The notes beneath the pieces were generated by a model. It searched no databases and was not told the DNA's origin. It saw only the letters and a list, made by a program, of their open reading frames with translations. DNA of 64,000 nucleotides, taken from assembly GCF_026802175.1 (NCBI RefSeq), contig NZ_CP113797.1:3945026-4009025 (forward strand), written 5' to 3'. Position numbers and translations under genes: made by a program. This DNA comes from Thermocoleostomius sinensis A174 (GTDB taxonomy: Bacteria > Cyanobacteriota > Cyanobacteriia > Elainellales > Elainellaceae). Positions 54,728 to 62,683 of this stretch are shown here, piece by piece. Each line of letters starts with the position of its first letter. The first letter of the stretch is position 1.

Positions 54728-55474
54728 ATGCAGCAGCTTATTCGCATCAACGTCATCAACGGCAACACCTTTGACACCATGACACGCGGAATTAATGAAT
54801 CCGCGCAAGCCGCTCGCTTTCTATCCACAGAAATCATCACTACTCAACCCAGAACAGGGCCAGAATCGATCGAATCCTACTACGACGAGTATTTGGCAAT
54901 TCCCGGTATTCTGGAAGAAATTGTTCTTTCTGAAGCCAACTTCGATGCCTTTGTCATTGCCTGCTGGGGTGATCCAGGCATTGAAGCGGCCCGTGAACTG
55001 ACTACTAAACCGATTGTCGGCATTGCCGAAGCTAGCATGTATGTCGCCAATATGCTAGCGGCTCGCTGGGGGGTGCTTACCACTCAGCACCGCACCTTGG
55101 ATATGGTAGAAAAAACGATTCACAAAGCCGGATTTTCTCATCGTTGCGTGTCGATACGGACAACCGGGCTTGCCGTAGCCGAGACCGAAACCGCTCGTGA
55201 TGCTGCCGTCGATGCGTTGGAAGCGATCGGGCGGTTGGCAATCCTTGAAGACAAAGCGGAAGCCTTCTGCTTAGGATGTGCGGGCATGGGCCGACTGGAT
55301 ACGGAACTAGAACGGCGTTTGGGTGTTCCAATCATTGACTCAGTCGCCGCCGCCGTCAAAATGGCAGAGTCCCTCGTAGGACTGAGAAAACAAACCAGTA
55401 AAGCACTGACTTACAAACCACCAGAATCGAAGCTAATCAAAGGCTTTCCAAAACTAATGCAGCCAGGAGGATAA
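54728..55474 (+). CDS. Asp/Glu/hydantoin racemase family protein
   Basis: A 248-residue protein of the hydantoin/aspartate racemase superfamily, whose members use two cysteines for acid-base chemistry. The first Cys is in VIACWGDPGIEAAR and the second in FCLGCAGMGRLD; the N-terminal IRINVINGNTFDTMT is typical of hydantoin racemase-like proteins. It could racemise an amino acid or act as an isomerase or lyase on a small acid. It lies 110 bases after the SAF-domain oxidoreductase and is the last gene on this strand of the sugar run, which is unusual company for a racemase. Confidence 0.85.
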   Translation: MQQLIRINVINGNTFDTMTRGINESAQAARFLSTEIITTQPRTGPESIESYYDEYLAIPGILEEIVLSEANFDAFVIACWGDPGIEAARELTTKPIVGIAEASMYVANMLAARWGVLTTQHRTLDMVEKTIHKAGFSHRCVSIRTTGLAVAETETARDAAVDALEAIGRLAILEDKAEAFCLGCAGMGRLDTELERRLGVPIIDSVAAAVKMAESLVGLRKQTSKALTYKPPESKLIKGFPKLMQPGG

Positions 55475-55540
55475 GCCGCAAAAGGTTGATAGGATCTAGG
55501 CTGAACTCTACGCCCCTGATTGATTCAATCAGCGTTTGTG

Positions 55541-56764
55541 ATGCAATTTCCTTGTCTGCCTGCGATCGTCCACAACATTCAATTTGACAACCTCAGCCGC
55601 TTGCTTCGGCCTCGACTGGTGACACTGCTCTTCTTAATTTTGTTATCAGGCTGCACGTTGCCCCAGGTGAAAGCCGAGGATCGAGTGTTCCTACCTCTTA
55701 GCCTAGATTACTTGGGCGAATATACTCTCCCCAAGCAGGAATTTGAAGGAACTCCGGTGGGTGGACTATCGGGAATGACTTACAATCGGCAACGCGATCG
55801 GTTTTACGCCATTTCAGACGATCGCAGCCGACTTGCCCCGGCTCGATTTTATACCTTGAAACTGGTTCTAGATGTTGCTTCATCTTCAGACACTCAAGCA
55901 AGCCTTGGCATTCAATCTGTAGACATCGAGAAAGTAACCACACTATTGGCAAAGGATGGTAATCCCTATCCACCAGACTCCGTCGATCTCGAAGGCATCG
56001 CCCTGTCTCCGCAGCGATCGCTGTTCATTTCCAGCGAAGGCAACAGTCAGCAAGGCATTGCACCGTTTATCGCCGAGTTTGATTTAGAAACCGGGCAATG
56101 GCAACGGCAACTACCTATTCCAGACCGCTACTTGCCGCAGACAATCGATGGGCAGCCGATCGGAGTTCAGAACAACCTTGGGTTTGAATCGCTGACCCTA
56201 AATGCCGACGGTTCCACCGGAAATCCTCTAGAGCCGTTTCGGGTGTTTGCCGCCACAGAAGCGCCCCTTTACCAAGATTTATCCCTGGAATCGCCCTCCG
56301 ATGAAACCAACCCGGACCCCATTCGTTTCCTACACTATTTGATTGGTGACGATCGTTCTACTCTACTAGCCGAGCATCTTTACCTAGCTGAGCCTATTCC
56401 TGAAGGAGCCGAAGGCGGATTAACGGAGTTGCTGACGTTGGATCAAGGCGGTCATTTTCTCAGCTTAGAGCGATCGTTTGGCTTAACCACGGGACTGAAT
56501 GCCCAAATTTTTCAGTTAGCCACCGGAGGAGCCACAGATATTTCTGGCATTCCAGCGTTTCAAGGAGATTGGTCGGGCGTGACGCCCATTCACAAACGTC
56601 TGCTGCTGGATTTGACCGCGCTAAATATTCAGTTGGATAACCTAGAAGGAATGACGCTGGGTCCCCGTTTGCCAGACGGAACTCAAAGCTTGTTGTTGGT
56701 CAGTGATGATAACTTTAGTGATCTACAAATCACTCAGTTTTTACTATTTCGATTACGGCAATAA
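55541..56764 (+). CDS. esterase-like activity of phytase family lipoprotein
   Basis: A secreted lipoprotein (407 residues from ATG 55541; a TTG at 55520 adds seven). The lipobox is LLSGC in LFLILLSGCTLP, followed by a beta-propeller of the esterase-like/phytase-like family: GGLSGMTYNRQRDRFYAISDD, the DLEGIALSP motif, FISSEGN and LDNLEGMTLGPRL near the C-terminus. Such proteins are exported and many lie in phosphate or calcium contexts, but activity on phytate is not assured. It is separate from the sugar operon, with no ribosome site of note. Confidence 0.85.
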   Translation: MQFPCLPAIVHNIQFDNLSRLLRPRLVTLLFLILLSGCTLPQVKAEDRVFLPLSLDYLGEYTLPKQEFEGTPVGGLSGMTYNRQRDRFYAISDDRSRLAPARFYTLKLVLDVASSSDTQASLGIQSVDIEKVTTLLAKDGNPYPPDSVDLEGIALSPQRSLFISSEGNSQQGIAPFIAEFDLETGQWQRQLPIPDRYLPQTIDGQPIGVQNNLGFESLTLNADGSTGNPLEPFRVFAATEAPLYQDLSLESPSDETNPDPIRFLHYLIGDDRSTLLAEHLYLAEPIPEGAEGGLTELLTLDQGGHFLSLERSFGLTTGLNAQIFQLATGGATDISGIPAFQGDWSGVTPIHKRLLLDLTALNIQLDNLEGMTLGPRLPDGTQSLLLVSDDNFSDLQITQFLLFRLRQ

Positions 56765-57011
56765 GTACATATGCTAGATGATTCCTGGAAAGCAGAAAAC
56801 TTACTAAGCTCATTGTCTGAATTGGCGATTAGGCAAAGTCTAAAACTGTATCTTATCCCCATTTGTTGTCATGCGGCATGGCATTCACCCCCGCCTGCGA
56901 CTCCTTCCCTTGCCGAAGGAGGTTGGGAGGGGTCGGCATACGGTGTAACCGGATAGAGAGTTGGTATTATCCTAAACAGCGAATGTGAATACTACCTAAG
57001 ATGCGGCAATG

Positions 57012-57656
57012 TCATGGGTTAATTTCCTGAATTGTCCACTGAGTCTCGTTACTCGTTTCTATCCGATCGTAGCGGTGGCGATTTTGCGGATTGCCGCGTA
57101 ATTCCAAGTGATCAACCTGCGTGGGATTGAGCAGCAACAAACAAAAGTTATCAAGCGGTTGAGTAGCATCAGGTGCAGAGACATCAAACTGGGTAGACAC
57201 ATCTCTTGGGTTGCTGGGATGAGGCCAGGCGAATTGGAGTCGGGCGGCATCCGATAGATTTTGCCATTGCTCTGTTCTGGCTGTGGCTAATTCAATCTCT
57301 TGTGTGACGGAATTGACAATTGCCAAAGTCCCCAACAAGCGAAACTGTTCCCGCGTTTTCGGGAAGTACCAGCACAACTCACCCCACGGTTGCTGCACAA
57401 TTTGCCCGATTTTATCACTGCGATTGTCGGTGACAAACTTCAACTGATTGGTGTCGTTCAGAAAACCGCGAAAGACGATCGTCCGGTTGGCAGGGCGTCC
57501 ATCTCGTTGCACAGTTGCCAGTTGCGCATAACGGGAATAAGCCAACGATCGGTTACGGTACAGGGCATGGGCGAGGGGTTGTCGCCAAGGAGCAAGCTTC
57601 ATGAGCGAAGAGTAATGGTGATCTTTATCCATTGTGCCAAGCTGAGTTACAGTCAT
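57012..57656 (-). CDS. FMN-dependent PPOX-type flavoprotein
   Basis: A 214-residue split-barrel flavin-binding protein related to pyridoxamine-5'-phosphate oxidase (PPOX) family members. N-terminal MKLAPWRQPLAHALYRNRSL is a family-like start, then FATVQ-type strand ARYAQLATVQRDGRPANRTI (reads QLATVQRDGRPANRTIVFRG) and the FMN-contact RSDKIGQI. The C-terminal LLLLNPTQVDHLEL and the RYDRIE strand are also recognisable. It resembles the Npun_F5749 type found in cyanobacteria. The start could be ATG 57656, 57632 or 57602; the third begins directly with the conserved helix. Substrate is unknown. Confidence 0.85.
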   Translation of the reverse strand: MTVTQLGTMDKDHHYSSLMKLAPWRQPLAHALYRNRSLAYSRYAQLATVQRDGRPANRTIVFRGFLNDTNQLKFVTDNRSDKIGQIVQQPWGELCWYFPKTREQFRLLGTLAIVNSVTQEIELATARTEQWQNLSDAARLQFAWPHPSNPRDVSTQFDVSAPDATQPLDNFCLLLLNPTQVDHLELRGNPQNRHRYDRIETSNETQWTIQEINP

Positions 57657-57957
57657 AGTCCTGATTGACTGACAACTCGTTGCCCCCTCATCCCCACTCC
57701 TTTCTCCAGATAGGGTGAGGGGAGCGAGTGTTGTTCAGTCACTCAGAGTCACAAGCTCACATGCGATAAGGAGGTTGCTTTATTCTTGATTCCTTTATCC
57801 TTTAGGTTGGTTCGTCTCGTTAGCAGGTTGACTCCCGACGCTTACCAACCTAATCCTCTTCCCGACTCCCAACCACTCAATCAAAATTCGATAAGATGCT
57901 GAGACGAGCATTGTGCTTGATCCCCAATCTTGATTTGTAGAACCTCAAATTTCTTAT
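57657..57957. other. divergent intergenic region between flavoprotein and folC
   Basis: It should contain both promoters. A CCCCTCATCC/AGGGTGAGGGG-type pair near 57685-57725 resembles a decayed dispersed inverted repeat also seen near 33010-33100 and 48090-48165. No gene is seen. Confidence 0.35.
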
Positions 57958-59406
57958 ATGAGCACCGCCGATCGCCATAGAAACGATCCTTTTACAAATA
58001 CACCGATTATTAATAATCAGAGTATTGATCAGAACCACCACTCCACCCCAACCGATTACAACGCGGCGGCCCTAGCTGAAGTCAATGTTTTACTTGATCA
58101 ATTTGCGCACTTTGGTGTTGAACTCGGACTCGATCGCATTCACCGCCTATTAGCAGACTTAGGCAACCCACAACAGCAAGTTTCCATCCTGCACGTCGCC
58201 GGCAGCAACGGTAAAGGCTCTGTGTGTGCTTTCCTGTCTTCTGTTTTAACCGAGGCGGGCTACCGAGTTGGACGCTACACCTCTCCGCATTTAGTCACCT
58301 GGTGTGAACGTATTTGTATCAATCAGCAAGAAATTGCACCAACCACTCTTCTGCACCTGCTCAAACAAACCATTACCGCCATTCGACCAGACGCCCCATC
58401 TCCAACCCAGTTTGAAGTTATTACTGCTGCTGCCTGGCTATACTTTGCTCAACAGCGCGTTGATATTGCTGTCATTGAAGTTGGCTTAGGTGGACGCTTG
58501 GACGCCACCAATGTTTGCGATCGGCCGCTCGTCAGCATCATCACCTCCCTCAGCCGCGAACACTGGCAAAAACTTGGGCCTACCTTGGCAGACATTACCC
58601 GTGAAAAAGCAGGCATCTTAAAACCAGGATGTCCTGCTGTGATAGCCCCCCAACCTCCCGAAGCCACCGCCGTTTTGCAACAGCGCCTCACGGAACTCAA
58701 TTGCCCTGCTCTCTGGGTACAACCTTCGATCGCCACCCAATCAGGCTGGGCCACCTTTCAAAACAACCTATCCATCCCCTCCCATCCCCACTTCAAACTC
58801 TTGCCACTCACCTACCCCTTACCCCTACCGGGTCTACATCAACGGGTTAACTCTGCCTTGGCAATCGCTACCCTGCAATGGCTTCAGCACCAGGGGTGGA
58901 AAATCACCGAACAGCAAATTCAGCAAGGCATGGCAAAAACTCAATGGCCCGGGCGCTTGCAGTGGATCATGTGGCAAAACCACGACATTTTGATTGATGG
59001 CGCGCATAATCCAGCCGGAGCCGCCATGTTACGTCAATATCTTGATTACGAAATTGAACACAGCGATCGGGTTACACCCCCCATTCACTGGGTTATGGGC
59101 ATGTTATCCACCAAAGATCATGCAGATGTTTTCCAAGCCTTGCTGCGATCGGGCGATTCCCTCCACCTCGTTCCTGTTCCAGATCACCTATCTGCTAACT
59201 TAGAGGAACTAGCGGCCCTCGCTCAGAAAACTTGTCCTACCTTAAAAGATTGCCAAATTTATGATAATGCGCTGGCTGGCTTAGAAGCCGCCATACAATC
59301 TCGATCGAACTCAAAGCCAACTCTGGTACTCTGTGGATCGCTGTATCTTATTGGGTACTTCTTCAAACATCTAGCCAACGAGCAGTCGCTCAATGAACAG
59401 GCTTAG
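57958..59406 (+). CDS. folC: folylpolyglutamate synthase / dihydrofolate synthase
   Basis: Adds glutamate residues to folates and (as dihydrofolate synthase) to dihydropteroate. The 482-residue Mur-ligase-family protein has the ATP loop VAGSNGKGSVCAFL, the substrate region GRYTSPHLV, EVGLGGRLDATN and the C-terminal LIDGAHNPAG. The N-terminal 35 residues are a low-complexity, Asn-rich extension before the first conserved helix, so a later start is possible, although no ATG exists nearby in frame. It is flanked by unrelated genes. Confidence 0.94.
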   Translation: MSTADRHRNDPFTNTPIINNQSIDQNHHSTPTDYNAAALAEVNVLLDQFAHFGVELGLDRIHRLLADLGNPQQQVSILHVAGSNGKGSVCAFLSSVLTEAGYRVGRYTSPHLVTWCERICINQQEIAPTTLLHLLKQTITAIRPDAPSPTQFEVITAAAWLYFAQQRVDIAVIEVGLGGRLDATNVCDRPLVSIITSLSREHWQKLGPTLADITREKAGILKPGCPAVIAPQPPEATAVLQQRLTELNCPALWVQPSIATQSGWATFQNNLSIPSHPHFKLLPLTYPLPLPGLHQRVNSALAIATLQWLQHQGWKITEQQIQQGMAKTQWPGRLQWIMWQNHDILIDGAHNPAGAAMLRQYLDYEIEHSDRVTPPIHWVMGMLSTKDHADVFQALLRSGDSLHLVPVPDHLSANLEELAALAQKTCPTLKDCQIYDNALAGLEAAIQSRSNSKPTLVLCGSLYLIGYFFKHLANEQSLNEQA

Positions 59407-59579
59407 CCTGCATTATGCATAAGCAACGATAATAAACATCACCTAAATTCCGGTGCTCACTCTCCCCCAGAGGACACAGTGGAAGCCCGAGCAAAACCTG
59501 TTTAGGCAAGTAAGTTGAAATATCCGTAATGCCCTCTTTTCGATCGGTTCCAGTTAGCGGGTTCCAATTAACTAGTTAA

Positions 59580-61238
59580 TTAATTAGACGCTACTGCATA
59601 GTGTACTAACTGCGCCAATCGTTGACGTAAGGTTTCCAACCCCAGCCGATCGCTGGCTGAAATGAACACCGCCTGTGGATATTCTTCTTTGGCAAAGGCA
59701 AGGGTTTCGCTATCTACTTGATCAACTTTGTTAAACACCAACAGCGCCGGGCCAGGTGTGACGGGCATTTCCGAGAGAATCGTCATCACCGATCGAATCT
59801 GGCTTTGCCAAGCCGAGTGAGATAAATCCACCACATGCATTAACGCATCTGCTTCGGTGACTTCTTCTAAAGTGGCACGGAACGCATCCATCAGCGAAGG
59901 CGGCAAATCATGAATGAAGCCGACTGTATCTGTGAGGACAATTGATAATGGCTTGTGAGTTTCGGCATTGGTAATTGTCAGTCGCCGAGTGGTGGGATCA
60001 AGCGTCGCGAATAGCTGATCGGCAGTGTAAACCTCTGCATTAGTCAGCACATTCAGTAGGGTAGATTTGCCAGCATTGGTATAGCCCACAATCGCAATCG
60101 AGGGCACTTCTTGATGTTGCCGCTGTTGTCGCAGCCGCGATCGATGCGCTTGCAGTTGATTCACTTCTTGTTGCAACCGCGAAATCCGTCGTTGAATGGC
60201 GCGGCGTTCGGTTTCCAATTTGGTTTCACCGGGCCCCCGTGTGCCAATTCCACCCCCCAATCGAGACATAGCCCGTCCCCGTCCTGCTAGCCGCGGCAGC
60301 ATATATTCCAACTGTGCTAGTTCTACCTGTAATTTTCCCGCCCCAGATTGAGCCCGTTGCGCAAAAATATCTAAAATGACCTCCGTCCGATCGACGACTC
60401 GAAGACCAATCTGCATTTCCAAGTTGCGTACCTGAGCCGGAGACAAATCGCGATCGAACACAATTAAATTTGCACCAACTGTTTGAGCAGCCAGGGCAAT
60501 TTCCTGAACTTTGCCTTCGCCTACCACGGTTTGAGGATGGGGAGCCGGGCGCTTTTGTCGTAACACCTGAAGCACTTCGCCGCCCGCCGTTTCCACGAGT
60601 CGCGCCACTTCCAACAATCCATCCTGGAAGCGCTGAGCCGATAAATGATTGGTCATTAACCCCACCAGTAGCACGCGATCGTGCTCAGAGCTAATCTGTT
60701 GGGCAACATACTCTCGTCGAAATTCTTCTTCCAAGCCCTCTACAAGAGCGAGAAAGTCTTGCTGAGACAACACATCCAGATTAAGGGGAGGAGAAACCGT
60801 CCAGGTTACTTCTGGATGCGGAACCAAGTGCGCTAAATAGGTTTGCTTCACATATCCGGTTGCACCGCCGCCTCGTCGCTCAAACCCCCCTCCTGAGAGA
60901 GTAAGAGTCACCAATGCATCAAGTCGCTGAAGGACCATGGCAGTGAGGACGGCATCACTGGGCGCTTCTGATTTCAGTTGGGTCGCAATGCAGCGAATAC
61001 CGCTCAAGCGTTCTGCCCCATAGCGCGGCAATTCCAGGGGTGGAATTTGGGTTTGGCGAACTGTTCCTACACCGACCCGAATCACCTGTCCACGCCGATT
61101 GACATACGCACAGACAGGCTGATTTATATCGGTACTGATGGCAGCCAAACGCTGGGCAAACTCGAACGTAGTGATGCGATCGCCTGGCAATCGCTGGTGA
61201 TAGAGCCGCTGTAACTGCTTGATTTGGCTAGGCTTCAA
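59580..61238 (-). CDS. hflX: GTPase HflX
   Basis: A ribosome-associated GTPase that splits stalled ribosomes and binds the 50S subunit. The 552-residue protein is longer than the enterobacterial form because of an N-terminal extension (about 1-185), typical in cyanobacteria. The HflX domain has RQKRPAPHPQTVVGEGK and the glycine-rich RGPGETKLETERR. The G domain begins VGYTNAGKSTLLN (G1) with DTVGFI (G3) and NKVD (G4). Start is ATG 61238. It is adjacent to the TPR remnant on the same strand, 158 bases downstream of it. Confidence 0.95.
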   Translation of the reverse strand: MKPSQIKQLQRLYHQRLPGDRITTFEFAQRLAAISTDINQPVCAYVNRRGQVIRVGVGTVRQTQIPPLELPRYGAERLSGIRCIATQLKSEAPSDAVLTAMVLQRLDALVTLTLSGGGFERRGGGATGYVKQTYLAHLVPHPEVTWTVSPPLNLDVLSQQDFLALVEGLEEEFRREYVAQQISSEHDRVLLVGLMTNHLSAQRFQDGLLEVARLVETAGGEVLQVLRQKRPAPHPQTVVGEGKVQEIALAAQTVGANLIVFDRDLSPAQVRNLEMQIGLRVVDRTEVILDIFAQRAQSGAGKLQVELAQLEYMLPRLAGRGRAMSRLGGGIGTRGPGETKLETERRAIQRRISRLQQEVNQLQAHRSRLRQQRQHQEVPSIAIVGYTNAGKSTLLNVLTNAEVYTADQLFATLDPTTRRLTITNAETHKPLSIVLTDTVGFIHDLPPSLMDAFRATLEEVTEADALMHVVDLSHSAWQSQIRSVMTILSEMPVTPGPALLVFNKVDQVDSETLAFAKEEYPQAVFISASDRLGLETLRQRLAQLVHYAVASN

Positions 61239-61396
61239 GCCCTGAAGATGACCGTAGATCGTTTCGATAGGCGCATTTGACTCGCGATGGAGTCTACAAA
61301 CTCGACTGCGATTATTCTATCAATCCTCCGATCGATCGGGTTCAATTGATAACGGGTAGCCCTCACACTCAGGTATCAGTTTCAGATGTCAGTAGG

Positions 61397-61825
61397 CTAT
61401 CTATTAACCCATGCTTGCCGGAGCGACTCAAATTGCTGCTTAAGCCAGCGTCTGATTCTAGCTTTTGGAGACAGATAGTCCTGACCCACCGCGCGATCGT
61501 AACTGGCATAAGCTTCTTGATAGCGCCCCAAGCGGTGCAGAGCAACCCCCCGAAACGTCCAGGCTTCTGAATAGTCTGGGCTAATTGCAATCGCTCGATC
61601 GCAGCTTTCCAAGGCTTCTGAATACTGCTCTAGGTGAATTAGCATGACTGCCCGAAACACCCAGGCTGCCGTATCATTTGGCTGTAAGGCGATCGCACGA
61701 TCGAAACTGTCCAGTGCCTCAGCATAGTTGCCCAAATTGGCCAGATCGTTTCCGCGTAAAAACCAGGCTGCATTACTCTAGTCTAGTAATTCGGTTTGAT
61801 TAAAATCAGTAAGCACTCTCTTCAT
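61397..61825 (-). pseudogene. TPR protein gene with in-frame amber stop
   Basis: An ATG at 61825 opens a frame of 15 codons that meets TAG at 61778-61780. The same frame then continues at once into SNAAWFLRGNDLANLGNYAEA, the first helices of a TPR, and on through three TPR-like units to a stop at 61397. A start at the internal ATG 61735 would begin in the middle of the first repeat and is a poor N-terminus. The likeliest reading is a nonsense mutation in a short (about 142-codon) TPR gene, or an alternative TTG start after the stop. Stop-codon readthrough cannot be excluded. Its position next to the caspase-nSTAND gene may be incidental. Confidence 0.6.
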
Positions 61826-62683
61826 AGATGCTACAAGTTAAGGAATATAAGCACCCCTCAGTTCACTCATCCTAATCAGCCATGCCTGCTTAATCTGGAT
61901 TAGAAGTAACACTCGATCTAGTCTTACACAAGACGAGACTAAAGAACTTTATTCCAATCTATCTTTACTTTAAAAAAAACTAAAAAATCATTGTAAAGAA
62001 ACTGTAATCTTACTGAGGTCGAGTAGAAAGCGACCGAGATCACTGCCAAAGTTCAGAATTTCCTCTTAAGTAAAAACTGGGAAATCCTATTTTTTCTCCT
62101 ACCAATCATCGTATTTCAACGGAGAAATTAAATACAATTCATGTTTGTTATTTAAGCGTATTGCAAGTAGTTTCTCTCAACTAAAACCCACTGTTTAAAT
62201 AAGGGTTTTCACCCCCTTGTACAGAGTGTAAAAGTTTGGTTATTTTCATTTTAGAAGTTGTTCCTTCTCAAAAATTTAATGCAAGAGCAATTGTTGATCT
62301 TCATTGAAGTTTAGAAGCGGTGAAAGACCATTTTTAAGCGAGACGCTGATGGCAATCTACCTCTCTGAATTTTAACGAGAGGAAACTCAGTCTCTACGCT
62401 TCCATTCGGTGCGTAATCTTTAGCGAGGCTCAAATGAACTCGCAGATTCACACTGACTTTTATCGAGGGCAGACGCGAAATCGTTCGTTGATTGCAAGAA
62501 TCTTCTAGTTTTCCCTAACAACAGCTAGCCATGAGTTGGGGGACTTTGACAGGCGATTGCTCTGTCTTCAGAGAATCCAATTTTTTTAAGTCAATCAATT
62601 TAATACGCTAGTTCTAACAATTATTCATCGGCCCTTATTTTTGTCCTCAATCGTTGATTTCAATACAAAGGGGTAAGTGAATT
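61826..62683. other. long AT-rich intergenic region
   Basis: About 860 bases separate the TPR gene from the caspase gene; both genes are transcribed outward. It is AT-rich and contains no open frame of note. A short hairpin, CCTCTC with GAGAGG near 62360-62383, lies in a region that could be a long leader of the caspase gene. No known RNA family is recognised. Confidence 0.45.
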
